Assembly (NCBI RefSeq): GCF_023702225.1
Contig: NZ_JAMQCO010000001.1
Location: 201,442-265,441, forward strand
Length of the DNA: 64,000 bases
Source of the DNA: Aureimonas altamirensis
GTDB taxonomy: Bacteria; Pseudomonadota; Alphaproteobacteria; Rhizobiales; Rhizobiaceae
Direction: 5' to 3'
Positions 45,237 through 58,332 of the stretch are shown piece after piece. The notes under the pieces were generated by a model. That model did no database searches, was not told where the DNA came from, and worked only from the letters and a program-made list of their open reading frames with translations. The position numbers were made by a program, and so were the translations under genes. Numbering within the stretch: the first letter of the stretch is position 1; each line of letters starts with the position of its first letter.

Positions 45237-45980
45237 TTACGCTTCCGCTTCCTGCGTGGGTGTCGTCCCACGCCTATCGTCCGTGCCGCAGAGATAGCCG
45301 GGCTGCCCTGCATGTTCGTTCGAGACCGGGCCGCCCCGGGCGGTATCCCGCTCCGGCAACCCGCTCTCCTCGGAGCTCTGCTCCCTGAAATTCGCCAGCG
45401 CCCGAAGGCGCTTCAGGCAAGCCGTACCCGCGCTTCCGGCAAGAACGGCTGCATGTATCACATTATCGCCGCCGAGTGCCAAACCCATTTCGTCGCTCGA
45501 AAAGGATCTGAACACCGGCACCGGCTTCACCCCGCCTGCCGTCGCCGCCTTGACGGCGCCGTCGAGCTTGCGGATTCCGTCGGGCGCCCCGTCGAGCGCA
45601 TGGATCAGCGCGACGGCCTTGCCGCCACGGATGGCGGAATCGACCTTGGACGCGCCCGTCACCACCTGGCCTGCCTTCCGGGCCATGCCGAGGGCGCCGA
45701 GCGCAGAGCGCGACAGCGCCGCGTCCACCGTATCGGCCAGGTCCACCCCGGCCTTCACGTCCTGCCGCAGCGCCCGTTTCAGCAGGCCCTTGCGGACGAC
45801 CTCCTCAACAACCTTGCGCCGCGCCTCGACGTGGGCGCCGCGCCCGGGCAACCGCCGCCGCAGATCGGGGACGACCGTGCCGTCCGGCGCCGCGACAAGC
45901 CGTACAAGCGCATCCGGATGCATGGTCGCGCGGGAGAGGATGCACATGCGATCGTTCAACTGCACCTCCTCTTCCACCAT
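45237..45980 (-). CDS. YlxR (DUF448)-L7Ae fusion RNA-binding protein
   Basis: 247 residues. N-terminal YlxR domain (CILSRATMHPDALVRLV ... RRLPGRGAHVEARR) followed by an L7Ae-like ribosomal-type domain (ALGALGMARKAGQVVTG ... GKAVALIHALDGAPDGIRKL), an arrangement usual in alphaproteobacteria. It sits in the nusA-infB operon and probably binds RNA. A TTG seven codons into the frame, with AGGAGG five bases upstream, is a possible alternative start. Confidence 0.9.
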   Translation of the reverse strand: MVEEEVQLNDRMCILSRATMHPDALVRLVAAPDGTVVPDLRRRLPGRGAHVEARRKVVEEVVRKGLLKRALRQDVKAGVDLADTVDAALSRSALGALGMARKAGQVVTGASKVDSAIRGGKAVALIHALDGAPDGIRKLDGAVKAATAGGVKPVPVFRSFSSDEMGLALGGDNVIHAAVLAGSAGTACLKRLRALANFREQSSEESGLPERDTARGGPVSNEHAGQPGYLCGTDDRRGTTPTQEAEA

Positions 45981-46023
45981 TCGTACCCTCGTTCCCGTTC
46001 CTGCCTGCGACGTGAAAAGCCGA

Positions 46024-47613
46024 TCAGGCTTCCTCGTCTTCGACCGTCTCTGCTTCCGCGACCGCGTCGGCGGAAATCCAGCCCGCCTTGATGCGCGCCT
46101 GCATGATCATGGCTTCGGCATCCGCGCGGCTGACGTCGAAGGCCGACAGGGCGCCGGTGAAACGCTTGGTTTCCCCGTCCTTGCGCTCGGTCCAGCCGAC
46201 GAGATCGTCCGCCGCACACCCAGCGAAATCTTCGAGCGACTTCACATCGTCTTCGCCGAGGGCGACGAGCATGGGTGTCGTCAGCCCGTCGATCTCCCGC
46301 AGATCGTCTGAAACGCCGAGTTCGCGGCGACGTGCATCCAGCTCCGCCTCGCGCTGCTCGAGATACTCACGCGCCCGGGTCTGGATTTCCGAAGCCGTAT
46401 CCTCGTCGAAACCTTCGATTGAGGACACCTCGTCCGAATCAACATAAGCTACTTCCTCTACCGAGGAAAAGCCTTCCGACGCCAAAAGCTGCCCGACCAT
46501 CTCGTCGACGTTGAGCGCGTCCATGAACAGGGCCGAGCGCTCGACGAATTCCTTCTGGCGGCGCTCCGATTCTTCCTGCTCGGTCAGAATGTCGATATCC
46601 CAGCCGGTCAGTTGCGAGGCAAGACGCACGTTCTGTCCACGGCGTCCGATCGCCAGGGATAGCTGGTCATCCGGCACCACGACTTCAATACGTTCGGCAT
46701 CCTCGTCCAGCACCACCTTGGCGACTTCGGCCGGCTGCAGGGCATTGACCAGGAAGGACGCCGCATCCGGCGACCAGGGGATGATGTCGATCTTCTCGCC
46801 CTGCAACTCACCGACGACCGCCTGCACGCGAGAGCCGCGCATGCCGACGCAGGCGCCGACCGGATCGATCGACGAGTCGCGCGAGATGACGGCGATTTTG
46901 GCACGCGAGCCCGGATCGCGGGCAACGGCCCTGATCTCGATGATGCCGTCGTAGATTTCCGGAACTTCCATGGTGAACAGTTTCGCCATGAACTGCGGAT
47001 GCGTCCGCGACAGGAAGATCTGCGGGCCGCGCTGCTCGCGACGAACGTCGTAGACATAGGCGCGCACGCGGTCGCCATAGCTGAAGATCTCGCGCGGGAT
47101 CTGCTCGTCGCGGCGGATGATGCCCTCGCCCTTGCCGAGGTCGACGATGACGTTGCCGTATTCGACCCGCTTGACCGTGCCGTTGACGATCTCGCCGACG
47201 CGGTCGCGGAATTCCTCGTACTGCTTGTCGCGCTCGGCCTCGCGCACCTTCTGCACGATCACCTGCTTGGCCGACTGGGCGGCGATGCGGCCGAATTCCA
47301 TCGGCGGCAACTGCTCGGCGATGAAGTCGCCGGGCTCGGCGTCGGGATTCTTGTCGCGCGCCAGCTCCAGGTAGATCTGCGTCGCCGGATCGTCCACATC
47401 GTGGACGACTTCCAGGAGGCGCTGCAGCTTGATCTCGCCGGTCCGGGAGTTGATGTCCACGCGGATGTTGGTTTCCTGCCCGTACCGCGCCCGCGCCGCC
47501 TTCTGGATCGCGTCGGCCATGGCCGCGATCACGATCTCGCGGTCGATAGACTTCTCGCGCGCGACGGCGTCTGCGATCTGCAGAAGCTCAAGCCTGTTCG
47601 CACTGACTGCCAT
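46024..47613 (-). CDS. nusA: Transcription termination/antitermination factor NusA
   Basis: 529 residues from the ATG giving [17 protein letters not shown], nine bases after AGGAG; an ATG three codons earlier abuts that site. N-terminal RNAP-binding domain, S1 ([22 protein letters not shown]), two KH domains ([38 protein letters not shown]) and acidic C-terminal helix-hairpin repeats. Controls pausing and termination. The acidic C terminus ends VEDEEA. Confidence 0.97.
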   Translation of the reverse strand: MAVSANRLELLQIADAVAREKSIDREIVIAAMADAIQKAARARYGQETNIRVDINSRTGEIKLQRLLEVVHDVDDPATQIYLELARDKNPDAEPGDFIAEQLPPMEFGRIAAQSAKQVIVQKVREAERDKQYEEFRDRVGEIVNGTVKRVEYGNVIVDLGKGEGIIRRDEQIPREIFSYGDRVRAYVYDVRREQRGPQIFLSRTHPQFMAKLFTMEVPEIYDGIIEIRAVARDPGSRAKIAVISRDSSIDPVGACVGMRGSRVQAVVGELQGEKIDIIPWSPDAASFLVNALQPAEVAKVVLDEDAERIEVVVPDDQLSLAIGRRGQNVRLASQLTGWDIDILTEQEESERRQKEFVERSALFMDALNVDEMVGQLLASEGFSSVEEVAYVDSDEVSSIEGFDEDTASEIQTRAREYLEQREAELDARRRELGVSDDLREIDGLTTPMLVALGEDDVKSLEDFAGCAADDLVGWTERKDGETKRFTGALSAFDVSRADAEAMIMQARIKAGWISADAVAEAETVEDEEA

Positions 47614-47719
47614 TGACGTCATCTCCTGTTCGCGGCCTTCCGGCCCGCCGGGCTGTCATGCCGGCCGCTTGGCGCACGCCATCGGCGGCGCTGTCCAACT
47701 GTGGGCGTCGGGGCCGGCC

Positions 47720-48313
47720 CTACTGGCTCGCCCCGATCTCCGCGTCGTCGTCGCCGTCGCCGGCCATACCCTTGCGCGCCATCTTCTCGTGGCGCAGCGA
47801 TGCCTGGATCAGTTCGTCCGTCAGGATCAGGCGGGCCTCGGCGATGGCATCGAGGGGAACCGAAACGCTGGCCTCCTCGCCATAGGCGGGCTGATCGCGG
47901 TCGAGGCGGATCGAGTCGCCCTCGACGCCCGTGACCTTGCCGCGAAACCGCTTGCGGCCATCCAGCAACCGGTTCGTCTCCAGCTTCATCAGATGCCCGG
48001 CCCAGACCTCGAAATCGTGGCGGCGCACCAGCGGCCTGTCGATGCCCGGAGAGGAAACCTCGAGGTGGTAGGCCCGATCCAGCGGATCCTCCACATCGAG
48101 CACCGGGGAAATGCCGCGGCTGACCGCCTCGCAATCCTCGACCGTCATGGTGCCGTCCGGCCGCTCCGCCATGATCTGCAACGTCGTGCCGTTGAGGCCC
48201 GACAGGCGGATGCGGACGAGCCGATATCCCAGTTGCTCGATGACGGGCTCGACGATGGCGGCGATGCGCCCCTCGAGCCCTTCCTCGACGATGATGCGGT
48301 TGTCTACGTTCAC
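47720..48313 (-). CDS. rimP: Ribosome maturation factor RimP
   Basis: 197 residues from a GTG giving [16 protein letters not shown], with CCGGAG five bases upstream; a longer frame starting 16 codons earlier lacks a site. RimP motifs: [37 protein letters not shown]. Needed for 30S assembly. First gene of rimP-nusA-ylxR-infB, preceded by a terminator that closes the trmB transcript. Confidence 0.93.
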   Translation of the reverse strand: MNVDNRIIVEEGLEGRIAAIVEPVIEQLGYRLVRIRLSGLNGTTLQIMAERPDGTMTVEDCEAVSRGISPVLDVEDPLDRAYHLEVSSPGIDRPLVRRHDFEVWAGHLMKLETNRLLDGRKRFRGKVTGVEGDSIRLDRDQPAYGEEASVSVPLDAIAEARLILTDELIQASLRHEKMARKGMAGDGDDDAEIGASQ

Positions 48314-48381
48314 GGATACTCCGGATAAGCGGTCGTGCCGGGATATCCCGGCGGGAATCATCGCTGCGAAGCCCTATCAAC

Positions 48382-48411
48382 AAAAAAGAGCGGGACCGGT
48401 TGGACCCACTC
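48382..48411 (-). terminator. Rho-independent terminator downstream of trmB
   Basis: On the minus strand a GAGTGGG/CCCGCTC stem (7 bp, one G-U) with a 10-nt loop is followed by six T. It stands 57 bp after the trmB stop and before the rimP start, separating metK-trmB from the rimP operon. Confidence 0.85.
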
Positions 48412-48467
48412 TCACGAAGACATCGCAGAGAATTTGAAATGGCATATACCCACTCCGGCCCGTCTTT

Positions 48468-49177
48468 TCAAGCCGATCCGGAGACTTCGTGGCGCAGGAA
48501 GGTCAGATAGGCCGGCCGACGCCCCTCCCGGAAAGCCTTCGCTTCGTAGCGCGTGCCGGGCCACGCATCGTAGGGCGTGTGCCAGTCGGCGGCGCTGACG
48601 GCGGGCCAACCAAAGGCGGCATGCGCGTCGACCTGGGCGAGCGTCCAGTTGACATAGGTGTCGATGTCGGACGCAAAGCGGAACAGGCCGCCTGGCCGCA
48701 GCACACGGGCGAAGCGGTCGAGGTTGCGCGGATTGACGAAGCGCCGCTTGAAATGCCGCTTCTTCGGCCAGGGATCCGGATAGAAGAGGTCGATACCGGA
48801 AAGAGAGCCGTCCGGCAGCCAGTCCAGCAGCCGCGTCGCGTCGTCCGCATACAGGCGCAGGTTGGGCAGCGGATCGGCTTCCAGCGCGGCAAGCATCTTG
48901 GCCATGCCGTTGACGAAGGGCTCCACGCCGATGAAGCCGACATCGGGAAAGCGCGCCGCCTCGTGCCGCAGATGCTCGCCGCCGCCGAAACCGATCTCCA
49001 GCCTGACGGCCTCGACGGCACGGTCGAAGAGTGCTTCCGTCCGCGCCGGCGCCGGCTTGGACAGATCCACGGCCAGGCTCGGCAAAAGGCCGTCGATGAG
49101 GCCCTGCTGCCAGGCCGTCAGCGACTTGCCCTTGTGCCGGCCGAAAAAGGCCTCGCGCGAGCGGACCGGGTGCGAGG

Positions 49178-49181
<4 letters not shown>
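48468..49181 (-). CDS. trmB: tRNA (guanine-N7)-methyltransferase
   Basis: 237 residues from a GTG that overlaps the metK stop (GTGA). SAM-binding [34 protein letters not shown], and the TrmB motif [18 protein letters not shown]. Methylates G46 of tRNAs. The longer open frame upstream belongs to metK in another frame. Confidence 0.95.
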
Positions 49182-50395
<1,214 letters not shown>

Positions 50396-50555
50396 GAATG
50401 CCAAACCTTGCCGCCGGAGCGGGATGACGCGGGCCGTTGGCCCTGGACAGCCGGGAAGACCGGCCGATCGACGGGAGAACGACAGGCCGGGTGGCAGTGC
50501 CGTTCATCGCAAGGGGTTTGGCGAGACGCGGCTTCCGCGTCAAGGGGGAAGATGC

Positions 50556-50579
50556 GAACGGGCGCCTGAACGCCCGTTC
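50556..50579 (-). terminator. Hairpin downstream of the HTH regulator gene
   Basis: GAACGGGCG/CGCCCGTTC, a perfect 9-bp stem with 6-nt loop, 15 bp after the HTH gene stop and 160 bp before metK. A pyrimidine-rich, not U-rich, tail follows; likely transcript end of the HTH gene. Confidence 0.5.
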
Positions 50580-50594
50580 AGTCCTTTTGGGCCC

Positions 50595-51107
50595 TTACTG
50601 CCGGAAACCGCGCTGCGGCTTGCGGTTGGTCGCGGCCAGCGTATCGGCGAGCTCCAATACCATGCGCCGGACGTTCGGATCGCTGATATCGCGGAAACGC
50701 TCCAGCAGCCGGGCCTCTTCGGCGGAGAGGCTGTCGCCGCCGATCCAGCCGCTACCCTCGCCTTCGGCCATGCCGCCGCGGGCCGATGCCACGGCGGGCA
50801 CCCCCTCGAAGAAGCGCATCAGCGGCACTTCCAGCACGCGTGCGATGTCGCAGAGACGGCCGACCGTAATGCGGTTCGTGGCGTTCTCGTACTTCTGCAC
50901 CTGCTGGAAGGTGATCCCGAGTCGATCTCCGAGCCATTCGCGGCTGACGCGGGCGCGCATCCGGATCGCCTGGATCTGACGGCCAACGATGACGTCGGCC
51001 TCGTCAGGCTTCTTCTTGTTGACCCGGCCTTCGGGCAATTGATTTTGCTGCACTGTCAAATCCATGGGCTTTAATACCTCTGCCTCTGCCAATTTCCTTG
51101 TAACCAT
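50595..51107 (-). CDS. XRE-family helix-turn-helix transcriptional regulator
   Basis: 170 residues, or 156 if the internal ATG at 51065 is used (neither has a strong ribosome site). Central HTH_3 domain: IVGRQIQAIRMRARVSREWLGDRLGITFQQVQKYENATNRITVGRLCDIARVL. A short C-terminal part (SLSAEEARLLERFRDISDPNVRRMVLEL) follows. Conserved between lnt and metK in Hyphomicrobiales. Targets unknown; cell-cycle or envelope genes have been suggested for related regulators. Confidence 0.88.
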   Translation of the reverse strand: MVTRKLAEAEVLKPMDLTVQQNQLPEGRVNKKKPDEADVIVGRQIQAIRMRARVSREWLGDRLGITFQQVQKYENATNRITVGRLCDIARVLEVPLMRFFEGVPAVASARGGMAEGEGSGWIGGDSLSAEEARLLERFRDISDPNVRRMVLELADTLAATNRKPQRGFRQ

Positions 51108-51181
51108 ATTTTTCCAACAATATCCATCTTACTCTATAGGATTATGTTTATCGCGCAGAAACGTTCAACCGTCAATGGCGA

Positions 51182-52759
51182 TCAGGAATGGCTGCGGCGG
51201 ATCGCAGGCACGGTCAGCAGCACGACTGCCGACAGAAGCCAGAATACGAGGCTTCCATGCTTCGAGAACATCGTCTCGGCGCCCGGCGCCGGCAATGCGG
51301 CGGCGATGGTTCCGCGCTCTCCGAGGTCCATGCGCGCCACCTCCCGGCCGACCGAGTCGGTGACGACCGAAATACCCGAATTGGCCGCCCGCACGAGCGG
51401 CAGGCCCAGCGCGACGGCCGTCAGCCGGGCATGGGCGAGATGCTGGTAGGGGCCGGGCGTGTCGCCGTACCACGCATCGTTGGTCACGTTCAGCACGAAC
51501 GCGTCCCCGGCCTCGCGCCGGATCTCGTTGGGAAAGATCACTTCGTAGCAGATCAGCGGCAGGAAGGGGGGCACGCCCTCCACCACACCCGACCGCCGCT
51601 CGTCGGCTGCCGAGAAACCACCCGGCAACTGCGTCAGCTGCATGATGCCGAGCCGCTCCAGGATCGACTGGAACGGCAGGTACTCACCGAAGGGAACGAG
51701 GTGCAGCTTGTCGAAACGGCCGTCCACCGCCCCGTCGGGCCGGATCGCAAGGATGGAATTGTAGTAGGCCGGCTCGGCGCCGTCGCGCTCTGTCATTCGG
51801 GCGGCGCCGGCCAGCAGCCGGCCGTCCGGGCCGAGGCTTTGCGCGACAGCCTCGACCACCGGCGACACGTCCGAGATCAGGTACGGAAAGGACGATTCCG
51901 GCCATATGACGATCTCGCCCGGCCGGCTGTCGCTCCCGGGAGCCGTCATGTCCATCAGCAGCCGCAGGATCTCGCTCGCTTCGGCCGGATCCCACTTGCT
52001 GCCTTGATCGATCGCCGGCTGGACGATGCGGACATGGGCCTGCTCCGGCGCGGGCGCAGACGCGGCCGCCGACAGGCGATACGCGCCGTAGGCAATGTGG
52101 AACGCCAGCAGGGACAGGCCGATAGCTGCCACCGCCGACCGCCCCCCCTGCCTGCGGAGGGCCAGCACGGGCAGCGAGAAAAGGATGACGCACAGCAACG
52201 TCAGCCCATGCGTCCCCCAGATCGCGGCCGTCTGCATGAAGAGCGGCCAGGGCGCCGCCATCATGCCGATCTCATTCCAGGGGAAGCCGGTCAGCAGGCG
52301 GGCACGCAGGAATTCGGCCAGCGCGAAGGCCAGCGCCAACACGAGGATGCGTTCGGCGCCCGTCGACCAGAAGCGCCTTGCGATGGCGACGGCGATGCCG
52401 AAATACACGGCCAGCACGGCCGGCAGGCCGAGGACGGCCAGCGGAAGCGCCCACCAGAAGGCGGCGGCATCCACGAGCATGGCCGCGCCGAGCCACCAAA
52501 GACCTGCGACGAAGTAGCCGAAACCGAACCACCAGCCGAGACGGAAGGCGGGGCGCAAACCTTCGCCGCGGGCGACCAGACCGTCGAGGGCCAGGACCAG
52601 AAGGGGAAACGCGATGAAGCCGGCGGGTACGAAATGATAAGGCGCAAGGCCCAGGGTCGCGATGGCGCCGGCAAGGGCGACCATCGCGGCGCGGCGCCAG
52701 CCGGCCGTACCGAACGACCGTTCAACGACGGCCGCAGGCACCCCGGCCGGCAACGTCAA
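51182..52759 (-). CDS. lnt: Apolipoprotein N-acyltransferase
   Basis: 525 residues from a TTG that overlaps the corC stop. About six N-terminal membrane helices, then a CN_hydrolase domain with the Glu-Lys-Cys triad: Glu in IVIWPESSFPYL, Lys in FDKLHLVPFGEYLPF, Cys in LPLICYEVIFPN. NTNDAWYGDTPGPYQH is the conserved tail. Adds the third acyl chain to lipoproteins in the inner membrane. Confidence 0.94.
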   Translation of the reverse strand: MTLPAGVPAAVVERSFGTAGWRRAAMVALAGAIATLGLAPYHFVPAGFIAFPLLVLALDGLVARGEGLRPAFRLGWWFGFGYFVAGLWWLGAAMLVDAAAFWWALPLAVLGLPAVLAVYFGIAVAIARRFWSTGAERILVLALAFALAEFLRARLLTGFPWNEIGMMAAPWPLFMQTAAIWGTHGLTLLCVILFSLPVLALRRQGGRSAVAAIGLSLLAFHIAYGAYRLSAAASAPAPEQAHVRIVQPAIDQGSKWDPAEASEILRLLMDMTAPGSDSRPGEIVIWPESSFPYLISDVSPVVEAVAQSLGPDGRLLAGAARMTERDGAEPAYYNSILAIRPDGAVDGRFDKLHLVPFGEYLPFQSILERLGIMQLTQLPGGFSAADERRSGVVEGVPPFLPLICYEVIFPNEIRREAGDAFVLNVTNDAWYGDTPGPYQHLAHARLTAVALGLPLVRAANSGISVVTDSVGREVARMDLGERGTIAAALPAPGAETMFSKHGSLVFWLLSAVVLLTVPAIRRSHS

Positions 52760-53808
52760 GCGTGCAACGCCACGGGGCCGGTGGCCCCACCGGCATTGCG
52801 CATGATGCGAACCTTGCGGACGCGGCGGCTGTCCGCCTCGAGGACTTCGAGCCGATATCCGTTGATGGCGTCGATGACTGCCCCTTCGGGCGGTATGTCG
52901 CCATATTCCAGCACGACGAGCCCTCCGATCGTATCGGCCTCGTCCGCATAGGGTGCGATGTCGAAATCGACCCCGACGCGGTCGCGGACGTCGTCGAGGT
53001 CGGCGCGCGCATCGACCAGGAACACGCCGTCGGTTTCGGGCTCGATCAGCTTGTCCTCGTCGTCATGCTCGTCCTCGATGTCGCCGACGACGATCTCCAG
53101 CAGGTCTTCCATGGAAACCAGCCCGTCCGTACCGCCATATTCGTCGATGACGAGGGCGATCTGGATATGGCTGACCTTCATGCGGCTCATCAGTTCCAGC
53201 GCGGGCATGGAAGGCGGGACGAACAGAACCTTGCGAATCAGGGCCAGTTCGGAAAGCGGCCTGTCCAGGCGCACGGCGGCCAGGTTCAGCGCCGGCTCCC
53301 CCGCACCCTCGGCACCGAGGGCGCACTCGGTGATATGGTCGACGAGGTCGCGGATGTGCACCATGCCGCGCGGGTCGTCCAGGCCATCGCCATAGACCGG
53401 CAGGCGGGAGTGGCCGCATTCGCGGAACTTGACGAGCAGTTCGCCCATCGTCGCGTTGATATCGACGGCCTCGATTTCAGAGCGGGGCACCATCGCGTCC
53501 TCGACGCGAACTTCGTGGAGCCCGAGAATATTGGTGAGCATGACCTGCTCTTCGCCGGTCAGGCCGGATCCCTCCTCGGCATTCAGAAGCGCCTCGGTGA
53601 TCTTTTCTCTCAGGGGCAGAGGTACCTTCGGCTTGAGCAGCGAGAGAAACTGCTCGAAAAAGCCGGGTTCCGACGATTTGCGCTCGTCGGGGCGCGGACT
53701 TCGGTCTTCGTTGGCGGCGTCGCCTTCGCTGAAGGCGGCCTCGACCGAGTCGTGCGCGTCGCCGGCAGATGGGCTGCCGTTCGCGGTCCTGTTCATCCCT
53801 TTATCCAT
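52756..53808 (-). CDS. CorC/TlyC-family CBS-domain protein
   Basis: 350 residues. N-terminal acidic stretch, then two CBS domains (DAMVPRSEIEAVDINAT; PSMPALELMSRMKVSHIQIALVIDEYGGTDGLVSMEDLLE) and a C-terminal CorC_HlyC transporter-associated domain. Magnesium/cobalt efflux-associated or hemolysin-like annotation; true function unsure. Alternative ATG four codons in. It lies 15 bp after ybeY and overlaps lnt by 4 bp. Confidence 0.92.
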   Translation of the reverse strand: MDKGMNRTANGSPSAGDAHDSVEAAFSEGDAANEDRSPRPDERKSSEPGFFEQFLSLLKPKVPLPLREKITEALLNAEEGSGLTGEEQVMLTNILGLHEVRVEDAMVPRSEIEAVDINATMGELLVKFRECGHSRLPVYGDGLDDPRGMVHIRDLVDHITECALGAEGAGEPALNLAAVRLDRPLSELALIRKVLFVPPSMPALELMSRMKVSHIQIALVIDEYGGTDGLVSMEDLLEIVVGDIEDEHDDEDKLIEPETDGVFLVDARADLDDVRDRVGVDFDIAPYADEADTIGGLVVLEYGDIPPEGAVIDAINGYRLEVLEADSRRVRKVRIMRNAGGATGPVALHA

Positions 53809-53823
53809 CGTATGTTCAACATC

Positions 53824-54369
53824 TCACTCGGCCGGGTCCACACCGGCCACCCCGCCAGAATCGGCGTAAGGATCGGCAATTGCAAGCGTCGAAAGCACAA
53901 GTACCTCCAGGCGCTCCATCTCTTCGGCCTCTTCGGCCTCTTCATGGTCGTATCCCAGAAGATGCAGCATGCCATGAACGATCAGATGACGGAAATGGTC
54001 CTCAAGGGTTTTTCCGTCGCGCAGGGCCTCCCGCTCGAGCGTCTGGCGCGCCAGCACCATGTCTCCCGCCATCGGGCCGGGCACGTCGCCGGGCGCCAGT
54101 TGCACGATGGGAAACGACAGAATGTTGGTCGGCTTGTCCTTGCCGCGCCACTGGGCATTCAAACCGCGAAGCGCCTCGTCGTCGGCCAGCGTGACACCCA
54201 CTTCCGTGGCGAGGCCGGCCGTCATCCCGGCTGCAGCCAGCGCCGCGCCCGCCGCCTCGGCGACGAGGCGCTCGGCATCGGGCAGGACGGTGTCCCAGGC
54301 CGCATCCTCCACTGAGAGGATCAGCTCGACCGCCGGAAAGCCGGCCGCGTGCAACGGCTCGTCGTTCAT
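53824..54369 (-). CDS. ybeY: Endoribonuclease YbeY (rRNA maturation factor)
   Basis: 181 residues. Zinc-binding H-x3-H-x5-H motif in HGMLHLLGYDH. It also has TNILSFP with the conserved NVLSFP-type stretch. Acts in 16S rRNA 3'-end maturation and ribosome quality control. Start overlaps the phoH stop by 4 bp. Confidence 0.95.
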   Translation of the reverse strand: MNDEPLHAAGFPAVELILSVEDAAWDTVLPDAERLVAEAAGAALAAAGMTAGLATEVGVTLADDEALRGLNAQWRGKDKPTNILSFPIVQLAPGDVPGPMAGDMVLARQTLEREALRDGKTLEDHFRHLIVHGMLHLLGYDHEEAEEAEEMERLEVLVLSTLAIADPYADSGGVAGVDPAE

Positions 54370-55414
54370 GCCGGCGATGCGGCCCCCGCCTGAACCGCTT
54401 CCCGCTGGCGCGTCGCATCGCCTTCATAGGCCTCGACGATAGCCTGCACCAGCTTGTGCCGCACCACGTCGGCGGACTGGAAGCGCACGGTCACGATATT
54501 GGACACGCCGGACAGCACCCGAAGCGCTTCCACCAGGCCGGATTTCTGGCCGGGCGGCAGATCGATCTGGGAAGGATCGCCCGTCACCACCATGCGGGCG
54601 TTTTCGCCGAGGCGGGTCAGGAACATCTTCATCTGCATGGTGGTCGTGTTCTGCGCTTCGTCCAGGATCACGGCGGCGTTGGCAAGCGTGCGGCCGCGCA
54701 TGAAGGCAAGCGGCGCGATCTCGATGGCGCCGGCCGCAATGGCCCGCTCCACCTTTTCGGCGGGCATCATGTCGTAGAGCGCGTCGTAGAGGGGGCGCAG
54801 ATAGGGATCGACCTTCTCCTTCATGTCGCCCGGCAGGAAGCCCAGCCGCTCGCCGGCTTCCACCGCCGGACGCGACAGGATGATGCGCTCCACCTGCCCC
54901 CGCTCCAGCAACTCGGCGGCATAGGCGACCGCAAGATAGGTCTTGCCGGTGCCGGCCGGGCCGACGCCGAAGACGAGTTCGGCCCGCTCCATCGCCCGCA
55001 TGTAGGCATCCTGCGTCGGCGTGCGGGCATGGATGGTCTTCTTGCGGGTGGATATCTGGGCCAGCGCCATCCGACCCTTCTTTTCGAGCGTCGGAAGGAC
55101 GAGCTGATCGTCCTGCGCCACGGCCATGCGAATGGCCCCTTCGACGTCGGAGGGCTGGATATCGTGCCCCGCCTGCAGGCGGGCATACAGCGTATCGAGT
55201 GTCCGGCGGGCCTGCTCGCAGGCCATGGGCTCGCCGCGAAGGTCGAGCTGGTTGCCGCGCGCGCGCGCGTCGACATGCAATTTCTGCTCCAGAAGGGCGA
55301 GATTTTCGTCGAACTTGCCGAATAGCGCCCCGGCAAGACGATTATCGTCGAAAGTCAGCACGATATGGGCCATGTCCGAAGCACCGGAAACCGGTGACAT
55401 GCCGCGCGCTGGGG

Positions 55415-55418
<4 letters not shown>
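54366..55418 (-). CDS. phoH: PhoH-like ATPase
   Basis: 350 residues from the ATG giving [14 protein letters not shown]; the open frame further upstream overlaps miaB. Walker A GPAGTGKT, Walker B VILDEAQN, and [11 protein letters not shown] sensor. Predicted RNA-linked ATPase working with YbeY. Coupled to miaB upstream and ybeY downstream by 4-bp overlaps. Confidence 0.94.
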
Positions 55419-56848
<1,430 letters not shown>

Positions 56849-56923
56849 CGATCCTTCCGGGATGCCGGCAAGCCGGCCCACGTCCTTCAATATCGGCCCG
56901 ATGAGGCGGCTGCGCAAGCGCCC

Positions 56924-57751
56924 TCAGGTTCCGTCCCCATGCTTTGCGATGCTTTCCTGCCCGCGCCGGCCGTAGAGGCTGGCCTCCAGCATGGCGCGGA
57001 CGCCGGCCTCGCACCGCCGCGCCACGACCTTGCGGTCCGAGCCTTGGGAGAATTCGACCGGAGCCCCGAACGAAACCTCCACGTCCACCGCGCCGCAACG
57101 CAGGAACGCCAGGAGATGCGGCATCAGCGCGACATGCCCCGGCCAGGCCGCAAGCGGACGCCCATGGAAACCCAGCGGCAGCCCGTGCGCGTGCGTATAG
57201 GCCACCGACACGGGTTGAATCAACACACGATCCTGGCCGGCGCCCGGCAAGGCGGCCTGGGCCGCGCCGAACAGCGCCGTCTTGAAGGGCAGCACCCGGT
57301 TGCCGTCCGAGGTGGTCCCTTCGGCAAACAGCACCATGACGTCGCCCGTGCGGAGCCGCTCGGCGATGGACGCTGCCTGCCGGCCGGTCTGCCGCCGCTC
57401 GCCCCGCGTGACGAAGACCGTGCGCTGCAGCCGGGCGAGAACGGAGAATACGGGCCAGGTGCCGACTTCGGACTTGGCGATGAAGCTGAGCGGCATGACG
57501 CTGCCCAACGCCACGATGTCCGCCCAGGACTGATGGTTGGCCGCGATCAGCAGCGGGCGTCCGGCCGCGGGCCGACCGCGAACATGCACGCGCATGCCGC
57601 ACAGGCGGGCGGCGATTCGGTGCCACAGGAAAGGCAATCGCCTCGCCAGCGGCCACTCGAACCGCATGGCCAGAAGCTGCAGGGGCGCAAGGACGGCCGT
57701 CAACCCGGCAAGACCGAGCGCGACGACAGCGATTCGCAAACGCCCCGGCAA
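56924..57751 (-). CDS. Lysophospholipid acyltransferase (PlsC family)
   Basis: 275 residues from a TTG with GAGGG upstream. One N-terminal membrane helix (IAVVALGLAGLTAVLAPLQLL). H-x4-D block NHQSWADIVAL, FAEGTTSDG block III, VQPVSVAY-like strand. Acylates lysophospholipids; in rhizobia a neighbour of this type (OlsA-like) acts in ornithine lipid synthesis, but this cannot be told from sequence alone. The canonical H-x4-D differs from the H-x4-E copy at 26514-27314. Confidence 0.9.
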   Translation of the reverse strand: MPGRLRIAVVALGLAGLTAVLAPLQLLAMRFEWPLARRLPFLWHRIAARLCGMRVHVRGRPAAGRPLLIAANHQSWADIVALGSVMPLSFIAKSEVGTWPVFSVLARLQRTVFVTRGERRQTGRQAASIAERLRTGDVMVLFAEGTTSDGNRVLPFKTALFGAAQAALPGAGQDRVLIQPVSVAYTHAHGLPLGFHGRPLAAWPGHVALMPHLLAFLRCGAVDVEVSFGAPVEFSQGSDRKVVARRCEAGVRAMLEASLYGRRGQESIAKHGDGT

Positions 57752-57758
57752 AGCGCCC

Positions 57759-58235
57759 TCAGCCGCGCAGGGAGCGCTTCATGATCAGCGCACTGGTGCG
57801 CTGGCCATCCGGACCCGGATAGTAGGCAGGGCGGCGGCCCACCTCCTCGAAACGCAACCGGCGATAGAGCGCCAGCGCGGGGGCATTGGTTTCGTCGACT
57901 TCGAGAAACAGGGCCAGCGCGCGTTCGGCATGAAGATGCTGCAGGACCATGTCCATCAGCAGGCGCCCGACGCCCTTGCCCCGCGCGCTTCGGTCGACTG
58001 CGATGGTCAGGATTTCAGCTTCGTCCACGACAAGGCGCGCCAGGACAAGTCCCTCCGGCGCGCGATGGCCGGGCCGGCGCGCGACGAACCCGAACGTGCC
58101 GGGCTGGGCGATCAGCGCCGCGAACTCCTCTTCCTCCCAGGCATGGGCGAAGGCGCCGCCATGCACCGCCGCCACGGCGGCCAGATCCTGCTCCGTGTCG
58201 AGCCCGGTCGCGACATAGGAACCACCCTGCCCCAT
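57759..58235 (-). CDS. rimI: Ribosomal protein S18 alanine N-acetyltransferase-like GNAT
   Basis: 158 residues from the ATG with GGAGGGG four bases upstream; an earlier in-frame start adds an unconserved leader. GNAT domain: EILTIAVDRSARGKGVGRLLM (acetyl-CoA loop) and FLEVDETNAPALALYRRLRFEEVGRRPAYY. Gene order tsaB-rimI is conserved; substrate S18 is inferred from that. Confidence 0.88.
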   Translation of the reverse strand: MGQGGSYVATGLDTEQDLAAVAAVHGGAFAHAWEEEEFAALIAQPGTFGFVARRPGHRAPEGLVLARLVVDEAEILTIAVDRSARGKGVGRLLMDMVLQHLHAERALALFLEVDETNAPALALYRRLRFEEVGRRPAYYPGPDGQRTSALIMKRSLRG

Positions 58236-58332
58236 GAGCCCCTCCCAGAATGCCAGTGTCCAGTGCCAGGGAAGATGCCAAACCATGCGCGCCCCTCGGG
58301 AAAACCCCTTCGGTCATCCTGTAGAAGCGGTT

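Noticed and set aside
50396-50594. SAM riboswitch upstream of metK
   Set aside because: The gap was read for SAM-II or SAM/SAH-type pseudoknots; only the gene-end hairpin at 50556-50579 was found.
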